A stretch of DNA of 64,000 bases, taken from Hyphococcus sp. Lineage in GTDB: Bacteria; Pseudomonadota; Alphaproteobacteria; Caulobacterales; Parvularculaceae. The position numbers were made by a program, and so were the translations under genes. The DNA lies in assembly GCA_021776415.1 (NCBI GenBank), contig JAJFFY010000007.1, forward strand, positions 124,001-188,000, given 5' to 3'. Each line of letters opens with the position of its first letter. Within the stretch, counting starts at the first letter, position 1. This document shows, piece after piece, positions 1-8,805 of the stretch. Below the pieces are notes generated by a model, which was not told the origin of the DNA, made no database searches, and saw only the letters and a program-made list of their open reading frames with translations.

Positions 1-54
1 AAGGACCAGCACTGAGAATATTGCGGTTGTAATTTTTCTGCTGAACGGTTTCAT
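1..54 (-). CDS. N-terminus of a secreted protein or lipoprotein (partial)
   Basis: Reading leftwards from an ATG at 54, 18 codons run off the window edge (begins MKPFSRKITTAIFSVL). A strong GGAGG ribosome-binding site lies about 7 bases upstream. The start is a typical signal peptide n-region and h-region: Lys and Arg followed by a hydrophobic stretch. The gene lies downstream of the CsgG-like gene on the same strand, but a terminator hairpin separates them. The function cannot be known from 18 residues. A lipoprotein or outer-membrane accessory of the CsgG-like protein is only a guess. Confidence 0.6.
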   Translation of the reverse strand, partial: MKPFSRKITTAIFSVLVL

Positions 55-144
55 AGCAAAACCTCCGTATCGTGAGTTTGTTGATGTACGTTTGAATGTT
101 TTCGGGTTGTGGGTGGTGGTAGTCATGGCGGGTGTTCCTTTTTG

Positions 145-181
145 AAAAAAAGCAACCGCCCGGAGCCGCAGCTCCGGGCGG
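145..181 (-). terminator. Rho-independent terminator after the CsgG-like gene
   Basis: On the minus strand a perfect 11-bp stem (CCGCCCGGAGC, loop of four, then its complement) is followed by a run of T about 5 bases later. It starts about 10 bases after the stop codon of the CsgG-like gene. It is a textbook intrinsic terminator. Confidence 0.85.
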
Positions 182-191
182 CCCGGGGCTA

Positions 192-1235
192 TTACTCAGC
201 CCCGGACGCTCCCCCAAGCTGGGCGAGTTGCGGGTTGGAATAGGTGAGGATGTCGCCGGCTTCCGGCGCTGTCATTGCGTTGAACGTGGCACGGGCGTAT
301 TGTTCAGCGACACTTGCAATAACCGCGTTGCCGATTTCAACTTTTTCGATGCCGAGGGCGGCGCCGGTAATCGGGTCGATGATTTGTTCGACGATGCGAT
401 AAATTTTCAGGCTGTCGCCAGGTTGCAATCCGGCATCGGCGCCGACATTGACGTAAAGCGTGTCGGCGCGGACCTGGGCCACATGGGCCGACCAGGAGCG
501 GTTTTGCAAAGCCTGTGAGATACGCATGGAAGCTTCGGCGATGGCTTCGCGTGCAGCCTTGCCAAGCGGCGTGTTCTTGAAGGTGTTGGCGCCAACATTA
601 TAGCCGCTCTTAGCAGCAGAGATGGCGATCGATTTGCTTTTGATTTTACGTTTGACTGAGAAACTCTCGACCACTTCGCCGGTGGTAGAATCAATCACCT
701 GAAAATCGATCGAGATGCGGCCGGTGCGTGATTGCGGGCTGATGCCGCCAAGAACGCCGCCGACCGTGCCGCCGAGGGAAATCCCGCCGCCTTTTTCCGA
801 GAGAGTGAAATCAGTCACCGAACCGCGCACCAGATATTGTGCGCCGAGCAGCTGACCGGGGGTTGCGGTCCGGGCGGCGGTAAGGCCGTTGGCGGAGAGC
901 TGTTGCTCGTAGAGCGCGGCGTCGAGATGGCTGCGATTGGCGAGGCGGAACTGGTCGGTTTGCGAAAGTTCCGTTTCCAGCATCGCTGCGAGGCCGCCGC
1001 CGGCTTCCCATTCGCCATATTGGTAGAGGAATGAGCCGTTGGCGCTGAAGTCGATGACGGCGAGTGATTTTTTCGGGCCAAGGCGGACCTGCGAGGCTAC
1101 CGTTTCAATCGCCTCACCATCCTGATTGTGCTTGGCGGCGACCGGTGCGGTCATCATACCGGCCATCACAACAGCCATTGCGGCGCATGAGGCGGATTTA
1201 AAAAAGTTCGGTTTATTCAAAGTGTTAGTGGACAT
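192..1235 (-). CDS. CsgG/HfaB-family secreted protein
   Basis: The protein has 347 residues. An N-terminal signal peptide (about residues 1-34) ends in a PVAAK-type cleavage region. No lipobox is seen, although CsgG itself is a lipoprotein. Residues about 55-240 match the CsgG fold: the KKSLAVIDFSANG strand, LGAQYLVRGSVTDF, and a glycine-rich loop that would lie in the pore-forming region. A stretch on binding-site-like 'DTTTGEVV' lines (IDSTTGEVVESFSV) follows. The C-terminal about 90 residues (VNVGADAGLQPGD) resemble the domain found in many CsgG-like alphaproteobacterial proteins. The RBS GGAGAGAAGAA supports the ATG at 1235. CsgG proteins form outer-membrane secretion channels, and HfaB is the holdfast-anchor homologue in Caulobacter. 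No curli subunit genes are visible here, so the substrate is unknown. Confidence 0.8.
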   Translation of the reverse strand: MSTNTLNKPNFFKSASCAAMAVVMAGMMTAPVAAKHNQDGEAIETVASQVRLGPKKSLAVIDFSANGSFLYQYGEWEAGGGLAAMLETELSQTDQFRLANRSHLDAALYEQQLSANGLTAARTATPGQLLGAQYLVRGSVTDFTLSEKGGGISLGGTVGGVLGGISPQSRTGRISIDFQVIDSTTGEVVESFSVKRKIKSKSIAISAAKSGYNVGANTFKNTPLGKAAREAIAEASMRISQALQNRSWSAHVAQVRADTLYVNVGADAGLQPGDSLKIYRIVEQIIDPITGAALGIEKVEIGNAVIASVAEQYARATFNAMTAPEAGDILTYSNPQLAQLGGASGAE

Positions 1236-1460
1236 TTCTTCTCTCCGTTTGATTGGCGCCCTGGGGGGCGTCGTGAATTACCGGGAGAAGTTATGGGCGG
1301 GCGGAGAATTTGCCTGTGAGCCCGCGCACAGGGTTAACTGGTTTATGGAATTTAACCGTGATTTTAGGCCCTGGCGGCGGCGTGACGGGCCTTGGAGATG
1401 GCGCTATAGTTAATCTGAAGCGGAAACGCCGGCTCGTGGGCCGGTGTGGAGTTGGGCAAA

Positions 1461-2153
1461 ATGACCATATTTCGGTCGATCATCGCCGCCGGCCTGATGG
1501 CTGCGATCTCAAGCGGCGCGGGCGCGCAAGACCGCCCCATAGCGCTGGTTGAGCACGTCGATGTGCCGGGCGCAGCAGTGCAGCCATTCGATTATGTTTA
1601 CGCTGGCGACAAGATAGATTTGCGCCCCGGCGGAGAGTTGCGTCTGGCCTATTTTGACAAATGCATTGTCGAGACTTTCAGCGGCGGCGTGATCAAGCTG
1701 AAAGATGACGCGGTAAAAATCACCAAGGGCGGCTCGTCGATAAAACAGCCACGGGCCTGTCAGACGGCGGCGTTGTTGGTAACCGCTGATGCAAGGGAGG
1801 CTGGCGTTTCGGTCAAACGCGTCACGCCTTTTTCCGGCGAGGACTGGAAGGAAATTTCTGTTGCAGTGATGACGCCGCGCTTTATCTGGCCGCGCGATAA
1901 AAAGACTGATGGCGCCGCCTCTGTCAGTATCTACCTTCTTGAAGCTGAACCGGCGCAGCTGGTCTGGCAAGGCGATGCTGACGGCAATTATCTGATGTAT
2001 CCGGAAGATGCCCCGGGGCTGATACCCGGACTGCCTTATCGGGTGATCGTATCGTTTGACCCAAAACGCCAGACTTCGGCGGTGTTCTCGATTGACCCGC
2101 AGCTGGAATTGCCCGACGGTCTTCTGACCACAGCGGTGCCCCTTGGGCTTTAA
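1461..2153 (+). CDS. Secreted protein paired with the CHASE2 cyclase, FecR-like
   Basis: The protein has 230 residues from the ATG at 1461; a GTG at 1446 would add five. A clear signal peptide (TIFRSIIAAGLMAAISSGAGAQ) directs it to the periplasm. The middle part (DKIDLRPGGELRLAYFDKC, then GGVIKLKDD) recalls the beta-rich sensing domain of FecR-like proteins, which have 'G..l..g..L.L.yfd.C.ve...GG.v' lines. The resemblance is weak and made by eye. It has conserved-looking cysteines at DKC and RAC. The last bases overlap the start of the CHASE2 adenylate cyclase, so the two are almost certainly co-translated. FecR-like periplasmic proteins next to CHASE2 cyclases are a recurrent arrangement. 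A role in supplying or modulating the CHASE2 signal is inferred. Confidence 0.6.
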   Translation: MTIFRSIIAAGLMAAISSGAGAQDRPIALVEHVDVPGAAVQPFDYVYAGDKIDLRPGGELRLAYFDKCIVETFSGGVIKLKDDAVKITKGGSSIKQPRACQTAALLVTADAREAGVSVKRVTPFSGEDWKEISVAVMTPRFIWPRDKKTDGAASVSIYLLEAEPAQLVWQGDADGNYLMYPEDAPGLIPGLPYRVIVSFDPKRQTSAVFSIDPQLELPDGLLTTAVPLGL

Positions 2154-4032
2154 AAAACCTGGCGAAAGCACGTTTAGCCGGCGTGCGCAACAATATCGTT
2201 TTCCGGTCGCAGCCGGGCTTTGTTTTATCATCGCGTTGCTGGCCGCGCTGCCGCAGGCGGGATACTTTGTGCGTCTCAGCGGTGATTTTTTAACCCCGCT
2301 TGCGGCAAAATTTTATCAGCAGCAAGATGAATTGGATAATGCGCCGGTTGCGCTGGTGGTGATTGATGAGATCACCCATCAGACGCTGCCTTTTTCCGAA
2401 ACCCCGGAAGTCGCATGGACGCCATTTCTCGGCGAGGTCATGACGGCGATTGCCGCCGCCGATCCCCAGGTGATCGGCCTTGATATGATCTTTCCAAAGT
2501 CGATCGCCGGCCGCGATATTGCCCCCGGCTATGACCGCTCGTTTTTGCAGGCGATGGCGAGGATCAGCGCCCAAGGCAAGCTGGTGCTTGCCGAGGCAAG
2601 GCTGTCCGATCTGCCGATCCGGCCTTATACCGGCCAGGAGATAGCTGTTGGTGGGCCGGATAATATTCGTCCGGTGCATTTAACCCCCGACCGCGACAAT
2701 GTCGTACGGCGTCACCCGGCGTTTTTGGCGCTGGAAGATGGCGGCCGGGTTCCCTCTTTTGCGGCTGAGTTAAGCGCGCGCGGTGGTGTGGCGGTGAGCC
2801 ATGAGATCTTGATTGACTACATAACCCCGGCGGACAATTTTCCGACCTACCGGTTTTCAGATCTTTATGCCTGCCTCCAACAAGGCGATGCAGCTGTGTT
2901 CGAGAGCTTTCGTGGCAAGGTCGTTGTGATCGGTACGGCGCTTGATATTGAAGACCGTCATGTTGGCGCCAACCGTCTGCAACGCGATAAAACCTCGAAA
3001 ATATTGGATGTTGCTTGCGGGCGCGGCGTCGTTCAAACCGCGACGGCGATCTATCGCGCCTCCATGCCCGGCGTCTTTGTTGAAGCGCGTGCGGTTTATA
3101 CGTTTTTGAAAACAACGGCGCCGCAAGCGCCATCCGGTTGGTTTGTATTTTTCAGCACGCTGATTTACCTGGCCGGATTAGGCTACGCCTATTTCCGCCT
3201 TGGCCCGGCTGCCGGATTTGCCCTGCTTGGCGTGACTGCGGCGGTGCTGTGGCTCATTAGCGCTGTTCTGCTTTCGCGCGGCGTATTGGCCCCGATTATG
3301 CCGTGGATTATCGGCGGCTCAATTTTATATGTCGTTCTTTATTGCTACCGCGTTATCCTGGAAGACCAGTCCAAGCGCTGGGTGATGCACGCCTTTGAGC
3401 ATTACCTAAATCCGGCGCTGGTTAGTCAGCTGGCGGAGGACCCCGAGGCCTTAAGACTTGGCGGCGAACGCCGGCGAGTTGCTGTGTTGTTTGCCGACCT
3501 TGCCGGCTTCACCACCACAGCCGAGAAAATGGCTGATCGGCCGGAAGCTTTGGTTGCGCATCTCAATGCCTTTTTTCAGATCATGGCGGAAAACATTGAG
3601 GCGCATGATGGCTATATTGATAAATTTATCGGCGATGCGGTGATGGGCGTTTGGGGCGCGCCGGCGTCTGTCGATGAGCCGGAGCGCTGCGCGTTGAGCG
3701 CGGCGATCGCCTGCGCCGAGGCGGTCGAGGCATATAATGCCGGCAACAGCGATGGGTTGGCGATAAAGATGCGCATCGGCATCAGTGCCGGCGAGGTCAT
3801 TGCCGGAAATCTCGGATCAAAAGATCGTTTCAACTACACGGTGATCGGCGATGCGGTGAATCGCGCCGCAAGGCTTGAGCAGAAAAACAAGCAATTGAAT
3901 ACGCAAATTTTGATGGATGCATCAATCGCTGAGCATTTGCCAACCGAGACCGGCGTCAGGTTCATCGAAGAAACGCAATTGCAGGGCCAAGCGCAAGTGA
4001 CAAAAATCTATACGCCGGAGAAAACCCAATGA
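2143..4032 (+). CDS. CHASE2-domain class III adenylate cyclase
   Basis: The protein has 629 residues. An N-terminal membrane anchor (about 20-45) and a periplasmic CHASE2 sensor domain (about 45-325; ALVVIDEITHQTLP, VIGLDMIFP, VVVIGTALDIED) are followed by two to three membrane segments (about 330-410). A class III nucleotide cyclase domain (about 440-625) completes it. Catalytic features are present: the metal-binding Asp in VLFADLAGF, the second Asp and substrate Lys in DKFIGDAVMG, and the Asn and Arg in GDAVNRAARLE. The Lys plus Thr (NYTVIGD) pair favours ATP, so the product should be cAMP. The start is a TTG inside the end of the upstream gene (11-base overlap), implying coupled translation. 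An in-frame ATG further in would cut into the anchor. Confidence 0.9.
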   Translation: MGFKKPGESTFSRRAQQYRFPVAAGLCFIIALLAALPQAGYFVRLSGDFLTPLAAKFYQQQDELDNAPVALVVIDEITHQTLPFSETPEVAWTPFLGEVMTAIAAADPQVIGLDMIFPKSIAGRDIAPGYDRSFLQAMARISAQGKLVLAEARLSDLPIRPYTGQEIAVGGPDNIRPVHLTPDRDNVVRRHPAFLALEDGGRVPSFAAELSARGGVAVSHEILIDYITPADNFPTYRFSDLYACLQQGDAAVFESFRGKVVVIGTALDIEDRHVGANRLQRDKTSKILDVACGRGVVQTATAIYRASMPGVFVEARAVYTFLKTTAPQAPSGWFVFFSTLIYLAGLGYAYFRLGPAAGFALLGVTAAVLWLISAVLLSRGVLAPIMPWIIGGSILYVVLYCYRVILEDQSKRWVMHAFEHYLNPALVSQLAEDPEALRLGGERRRVAVLFADLAGFTTTAEKMADRPEALVAHLNAFFQIMAENIEAHDGYIDKFIGDAVMGVWGAPASVDEPERCALSAAIACAEAVEAYNAGNSDGLAIKMRIGISAGEVIAGNLGSKDRFNYTVIGDAVNRAARLEQKNKQLNTQILMDASIAEHLPTETGVRFIEETQLQGQAQVTKIYTPEKTQ

Positions 4033-4119
4033 GCGTAAATGCTGTGCTGCGAGGGCGGATTTGCGCTTTTTATCGGGATTGGGCATTGTCCGTGTTGATG
4101 ATGACGGGGAGGAATTAAG

Positions 4120-5034
4120 ATGCGGCTGGATGAAGTGAAAATTTCACGTCGCGCCCTGGCCTCGGGGCTTGTCGGATTGTCGCTTGGCGCAAGCATCGCG
4201 CCCGCGCAAGCCCAATTCCGGATTGATCTTGGAAAGATCAAAGATATTGGCCGTATGCTGAAGAGCGTCAATCTTGATGAAGAAGACGAGATTGAACTGG
4301 GCAATTCGCTGTTTAGTGCGCTTATTCAAACCATGGGCGGGATTTACCGAAACTCCGATGCGCAATCGGCGGTGACATCAATTGCCCGCAGACTGTTTGA
4401 AACCAGCGCGCGCAAAGCGTTTGGCTGGGAAGCAGTGATTGTCGATAATAACGAGGTTAATGCATGGGCGCTGCCCGGCGGCAAGGTTGGCGTCAATAAA
4501 GGCTTGCTGCGCTATGTCGACAGCGAGGACGAGCTGGCCGCGGTGATTGCCCATGAGATGGGCCATGTGGAGTTCAGTCACGCGGCTAAGGAAATGCGCA
4601 AGAAGGCGTTTTATTCGGGGCTGTCGACCGCAGCGCAGGCGGCGGCGGTTGCGGCGACAGACAAAGAAACGCGGATCGGCGCTGGCGCCGGTATGAGATC
4701 GATCGCGCTGCCGATGATGCGGCTTGTAACCGCCGGTTATTCCCGAGATTTAGAGGCCGAAGCCGACATGCATATTGTCGATGTCTTTTCCAAGACCGGC
4801 TACAATGTAATGCGCGGGGCCGGGTTTTATCAAACGCTGCTGGATATTGTCCCGCGCAAAGCCAAAGGTACGACGTCATTATTTGCCGGTCATCCGCAAA
4901 CCACAAAGCGTCTGGCGGCATTGCAGGAGGCGGGGGAAGGGACGGCGCAACCCGATTTGCTTTTTAACCCTGACTACTACGCTTTGAAACAATCCTTCCC
5001 GACACGGAAAATATACAAGCGAACGGCGGGTTAA
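4120..5034 (+). CDS. M48-family metallopeptidase (periplasmic)
   Basis: The protein has 304 residues. The zinc-binding HEMGH motif (VIAHEMGHVEFSH, about residue 146) and a downstream third ligand in the RDLEAEADMH line define an M48 (Ste24/HtpX/BepA-like) peptidase without the multiple membrane segments of HtpX. The N-terminus has a twin-arginine-like signal (SRRALASG plus a hydrophobic stretch ending APAQAQ), so export through Tat is possible. The start is supported by GGGAGGAA six bases upstream. It follows the CHASE2 cyclase by 87 bases and could be in the same transcript. BepA/LoiP-type enzymes handle outer-membrane protein quality control, and a similar job is likely but inferred. Confidence 0.87.
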   Translation: MRLDEVKISRRALASGLVGLSLGASIAPAQAQFRIDLGKIKDIGRMLKSVNLDEEDEIELGNSLFSALIQTMGGIYRNSDAQSAVTSIARRLFETSARKAFGWEAVIVDNNEVNAWALPGGKVGVNKGLLRYVDSEDELAAVIAHEMGHVEFSHAAKEMRKKAFYSGLSTAAQAAAVAATDKETRIGAGAGMRSIALPMMRLVTAGYSRDLEAEADMHIVDVFSKTGYNVMRGAGFYQTLLDIVPRKAKGTTSLFAGHPQTTKRLAALQEAGEGTAQPDLLFNPDYYALKQSFPTRKIYKRTAG

Positions 5035-5044
5035 CGCCGTTCGC
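5019..5044. terminator. Hairpin between convergent genes
   Basis: A perfect 10-bp stem (GCGAACGGCG / CGCCGTTCGC) with a 6-base loop spans the stop codon of the M48 gene and lies 22 bases from the end of the convergent VWA gene. The T-tract is poor on both sides, so it may be a weak bidirectional terminator or an mRNA 3'-end stabiliser. Confidence 0.5.
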
Positions 5045-5065
5045 TAAGTTCTCGTTTCGGTGTGT

Positions 5066-6805
5066 TTAGGGATTAAGCACCACTTCGATTTTTTTCTCCT
5101 CTCCAGATTTCAACGACATATTGGCGCGGGTGATTTCTCCGCCATATCTGACCGCGATAATGAAGTCGCCCTCGGGAAGGATGAAAATAGGTTCGGCCGA
5201 GCCTGTGTAAGTGATCTGTTTTTCGGTTCCTTCAAGATCGCCTGTCGGCTGGTAAACCCACCAGTAAAGACCGCTGGTCAAGGCCTGTCCGCCTTGGGTC
5301 TGGAATGCGTTGAGTTTCACGCGGCCCGAGTTTTGGACGATCAATTTGTCGGTGAGGACGCCGGGCGTGACGGTGACGGTCGTATCCTTGAACGCGACGC
5401 CATGGCGCGAGCGCAAGAGATAATCACCGGCCGGCAGGCGGAAGATATCCTTCGCAGAGCCTGAATAGGTGACCGTTTTGCGGTTGCCTTCAAGATCCAT
5501 ATTCGGCTCAAACACCCAATAATACATGTCTTTATCAAGGGGCGCTCCGCCTTCGCTCATTGTTGTGGCGACACGGAGGTAACCGGCGTTCATGTCGAAA
5601 GTGAGGTCGGTGAGCTCGCCTGGCTTGATGGTGACCGTTTGCTCCGCAAAAGCGTTGCCGTGGCGTGCGCGGACAAGATAATCGCCAGCGGACAGGCGGA
5701 AAATCTCTTCCGCCGACCCGGAATACGTAACCGTCTTGCGGTTGCCTTCAAGATCCGTATTCGGCTCAAACACCCAATAGTACATATTGTCTTTGAGGAT
5801 ATCGCCGCCTTGGGTCGCCGCCGCGTTCACGCGGAAATTTCCAGCGTTAAGGTTGAGTACAAGATCCGTCAGTTTTCCCGGCTCAACCGTCACCTCCGTG
5901 TCAGCGAAAGTCACGCCGTAACGCCCGACAATCTGATAATTGCGCGTCGGTAGTTCAAGGATATCGGTTGCGCTGCCGGTATAGGTGACGTTCTTGCGAT
6001 TGCCTTCGATATCCTGTTCGGTCTCGTTGACCCACCAGAACATATTATCTTCAACAATATCGCAGGTCTCGCAAAGTTTGGCGCGCAGACGCACGCCTTG
6101 AGGGCCCTCGTTCACGGGTTCGGGTTCTGCTTGCGCAACAATCTGCACCGTTTCGATAAGTGCGGTTGTCAACTCGCTGGCGTTGCCGGCGCTGATGAAA
6201 CGTCCGCCGGTGTTTTCTGCAAGGCAGGACAGTCCGGCTTTTTCTTCTTCGGTAATATCAAAGCCGATAACGTGAGTTGTAAAATCGACGCCAGCCGCCT
6301 CTAGCTCGTTCGCCAATGCGCATGGGTCGGCATTGCAGGTCTCCAATCCGTCGCTTACCAAAATGACGGTGGCCTTTTCTTCCGTATATTTCAGGGCTTC
6401 AGCGGCCTTGCGCACGGATGCGGAGATCGGGGTTTTGCCTTTGGGGTTAATCGCATTGACTTTTGCCATGACCGCAGAGCGATCTACGGGGCCGACATTG
6501 ATTAATGTTTCAATATCGTCGCAAGAGCCTTTTACTCGGTGACCATAGGCCATCACGCCAAGCTGGAGGTTCGGGCTCCACCCATCCAGGAGATCGCCGA
6601 TCACATCACGGGCAATTTCGATTTTTGAAACGCCGTCAATCTGGCCCCACATGCTGCCAGAGCCATCGAGAACCATCATCACCGATTGCGGCTCGGTTGT
6701 ATCTGTTGGCGTGGCTTCTTGCGCGCTTACGGCGGTGAGCGCCGCCGCAAATGCGGCTCCGGCCGCGAGGATTGTTTTGCGGATAGTGTTATTGTGTCGT
6801 TGCAT
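5066..6805 (-). CDS. Secreted von Willebrand factor A protein with four tandem repeats
   Basis: The protein has 579 residues from the ATG at 6805. An upstream in-frame start would add 26 residues before an obvious signal peptide (KTILAAGAAFAAALTAVSAQ), so the internal ATG with its AAGGTG site is preferred. A VWA domain (about residues 35-225) carries the metal-ion-dependent adhesion motif DGSGSMW, the downstream Thr in KGKTPIS and the Asp in LVSDGLET. The rest is four consecutive repeats of about 86 residues, each with a 'YYWVFEP..DLEGNRK.VTYSGSA..IFRLPAGDYL' core and probably an Ig-like or carboxypeptidase-regulatory-like beta sandwich. VWA proteins of this sort are periplasmic or surface adhesion or complex-assembly factors. 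The binding partner is unknown. Confidence 0.85.
   Translation of the reverse strand: MQRHNNTIRKTILAAGAAFAAALTAVSAQEATPTDTTEPQSVMMVLDGSGSMWGQIDGVSKIEIARDVIGDLLDGWSPNLQLGVMAYGHRVKGSCDDIETLINVGPVDRSAVMAKVNAINPKGKTPISASVRKAAEALKYTEEKATVILVSDGLETCNADPCALANELEAAGVDFTTHVIGFDITEEEKAGLSCLAENTGGRFISAGNASELTTALIETVQIVAQAEPEPVNEGPQGVRLRAKLCETCDIVEDNMFWWVNETEQDIEGNRKNVTYTGSATDILELPTRNYQIVGRYGVTFADTEVTVEPGKLTDLVLNLNAGNFRVNAAATQGGDILKDNMYYWVFEPNTDLEGNRKTVTYSGSAEEIFRLSAGDYLVRARHGNAFAEQTVTIKPGELTDLTFDMNAGYLRVATTMSEGGAPLDKDMYYWVFEPNMDLEGNRKTVTYSGSAKDIFRLPAGDYLLRSRHGVAFKDTTVTVTPGVLTDKLIVQNSGRVKLNAFQTQGGQALTSGLYWWVYQPTGDLEGTEKQITYTGSAEPIFILPEGDFIIAVRYGGEITRANMSLKSGEEKKIEVVLNP
5069..6100 (-). repeat. Four tandem ~258-bp coding repeats in the VWA gene
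   Basis: Four units of about 258 bp (86 codons) fill the 3' part of the VWA gene. The two central units are close to identical at DNA level over the stretch encoding EPN.DLEGNRKTVTYSGSA (near 5470-5527 and 5730-5787). The outer two are more diverged. This is the pattern expected from recent internal duplication or gene conversion of the middle units. Confidence 0.8.
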
Positions 6806-7210
6806 GGTGTTCACCTTGTTGAATGAAGCTGGGTCGAATGAAGTTGGTTGAAAACCTAAACTCAAACTCGAACTATCAGGCAACGCCAGTGCGTCCTGTG
6901 CGCCGGATCACAGGTTTGGGGCGGCGGTAAAACGAAACACGAAATTAATTGCGGTTGTCCCCAAACCAGGCGCCGTCCCTCTTAAGGGTGCGCGCCGCCA
7001 AGGGATTATACCGTGATTGCTGCGCGATCGCCATGAGCCCGGCGCATCTTCGCTTGTGCATAGCATGGCCGCGCCAATAACCAATTGAAATATAATAACA
7101 TTCTTGTTTCTCCAACACAAACCATCGGGGTCTGTGCGCGAGATCACAGTCGGATTTCGCCCGCCCGCCTAGGGTCGTTTCAACAGCAAAAACGACCTCA
7201 GGAGAGACAA
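6806..7210. other. Intergenic region between the VWA gene and a small ORF
   Basis: There are about 400 bases with no convincing gene. A perfect TATAAT lies at 7091-7096, about 115 bases before the small plus-strand ORF, but no good -35 is seen at the right distance. No stable RNA or repeat was recognised. Confidence 0.4.
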
Positions 7211-7309
7211 ATGTTGGAATTTATTTTGATCGCTTTTATCGCAGCCACAATGAGCCTCGGCGCATCCAGCTACCTCGTTCCGGCGATAGCAACGCGCGGC
7301 AGACGCTGA
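7211..7309 (+). CDS. 32-residue hydrophobic small protein
   Basis: A 32-codon ORF (MLEFILIAFIAATMSLG...) is preceded by a near-perfect ribosome-binding site (AGGAGAGACAA then ATG). It has one hydrophobic segment of about 20 residues and a basic tail (ATRGRR), as in small single-pass membrane proteins. It lies 149 bases upstream of the MFS transporter on the same strand. The family is not recognised. The RBS makes it more credible than chance, but no homologue can be checked. Confidence 0.4.
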   Translation: MLEFILIAFIAATMSLGASSYLVPAIATRGRR

Positions 7310-7457
7310 GCACCGGCGGCTCCGGTAACGGTTTTTGGTTTGAGCCGGCGCCATCCGGATACAGATATTGATACGGGAGAACGGATTTCGAATTGGCAAA
7401 GCCTGATGATTGCGCCAGACTCAGCGGACTCATATCAGCAATGGCAAATGATTCTTT

Positions 7458-8777
7458 ATGGCAAATACGGCGGCTCCCCGTGGCGACATCCGTGGACAGA
7501 TAGAAACCGGTCCAATGACCACGTTCCAGCTTGTGGCGATCGGCATATGCTGGACCATCAACATGCTGGACGGCTTTGATGTTCTGGCGGTTGCGTTTAC
7601 CGCGCCGGAAGTCTCGCGCGAATGGGGGCTAAAGCCCACCGAGCTTGGCATTGTTTTTAGCGCCGGACTTTTTGGCATGATGGCGGGCGCGCTGATGCTA
7701 GCGCCGATCGGAGATTATTTAGGCCGCCGTCTAACCATTCTCGGCGGGCTGGTCACCATCACCGGCGGCATGATCGCGACCGCTTATGTCGATAATGTGT
7801 CCGAGATGGTGTTGATGCGCGTCATTACCGGCCTCGGCATCGGCACGATACTCGCCAGCCTGACCACCATGGCGGCGGAGTATTCATCGAACCGCCGACG
7901 CAACCTCGCAATCAGCTTTATGCATGCCGGCTATCCGGTTGGCGCGATTATCGGCGGGCTGATCTCTGTTTATTTGATTCACGCCTATGGTTGGCGGTCG
8001 GTGTTTATTTTTGGCGGCGCGGCTTCGGCGATCATGATCCCGCTGGTTTATTTCCTGCTGCCGGAATCGGTCAATTATCTGCTCGACAAGCAACCACGCA
8101 ATGCGTTGCGCGATATCAACGCCATCGCCGGTCGCTGCAAGGCGCCTCCGTTGGAAAACCTTCCAGCCAAGCCGGTGCAGGGCGAGGCGCCGCGGATCAG
8201 CGTGGCGGTGCTTTTCTCGCGCGACTATCTGGCGCCGACCTTGGCGTTGTGGGCGGCGTTCTTCCTTTCCATGGTGGCGCTGTATTTCCTCTTAAGCTGG
8301 ACGCCGAAAGTGATCGTCAATTCCGGGTTATCTGCTGACCAGGGGCGGTTTGCGGGCGTGTTGATGAATGCTGGCGGCGCTGTGGCGATGACGATGCTTG
8401 GATGGCTGTCGGCGAGGTTCGGTTTAAAACGGTTGATACAGATTTATTTTCTCACATCGGCTGTGATGATAATGATTTTTGCAACCGCGCCCTTGCCAAC
8501 CGGACTGCTGATGGTTTTCGCGTTCCTCATGGGCAGCGTCATGGCCGGGCTGGTCGGGCTTTATTCGGTGGCGGCGCGGCTTTATCCGACGCAAATCCGT
8601 AATACCGGCGTCGGCTGGGCGATCGGGATCGGGCGCTGGGGCGCAGTTCTTAGCCCCGCAGCGGCGGGCTGGATGATCGCCGCAGAGCTTGACCGGTGGA
8701 CATATTTTCTGGCGCTGGCGGCGGCGCCGACGGTTCTTGCTGCTATCGCCGTCGGGTTTATCAGGCTGCGTGAGTAA
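7458..8777 (+). CDS. MFS transporter, aromatic acid:H+ symporter type
   Basis: The protein has 439 residues with 12 predicted membrane helices. The first helix line (ICWTINMLDGFDVLAVAFTAP) and the loop 2-3 motif GDYLGRRLTILGG are characteristic of the AAHS branch (PcaK, BenK, MhpT) of the major facilitator superfamily. A DG.D motif in helix 1 is diagnostic for these carriers of 4-hydroxybenzoate, benzoate or phenylpropionate. A second signature is in the second half (SARFGLKRLIQ). No aromatic catabolic enzymes are adjacent, so the substrate cannot be assigned. The start lacks a strong RBS, and the Met 20 codons in is an alternative. Confidence 0.85.
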   Translation: MANTAAPRGDIRGQIETGPMTTFQLVAIGICWTINMLDGFDVLAVAFTAPEVSREWGLKPTELGIVFSAGLFGMMAGALMLAPIGDYLGRRLTILGGLVTITGGMIATAYVDNVSEMVLMRVITGLGIGTILASLTTMAAEYSSNRRRNLAISFMHAGYPVGAIIGGLISVYLIHAYGWRSVFIFGGAASAIMIPLVYFLLPESVNYLLDKQPRNALRDINAIAGRCKAPPLENLPAKPVQGEAPRISVAVLFSRDYLAPTLALWAAFFLSMVALYFLLSWTPKVIVNSGLSADQGRFAGVLMNAGGAVAMTMLGWLSARFGLKRLIQIYFLTSAVMIMIFATAPLPTGLLMVFAFLMGSVMAGLVGLYSVAARLYPTQIRNTGVGWAIGIGRWGAVLSPAAAGWMIAAELDRWTYFLALAAAPTVLAAIAVGFIRLRE

Positions 8778-8805
8778 ATCAATCCGTATACGAATATAAC
8801 GAAAA

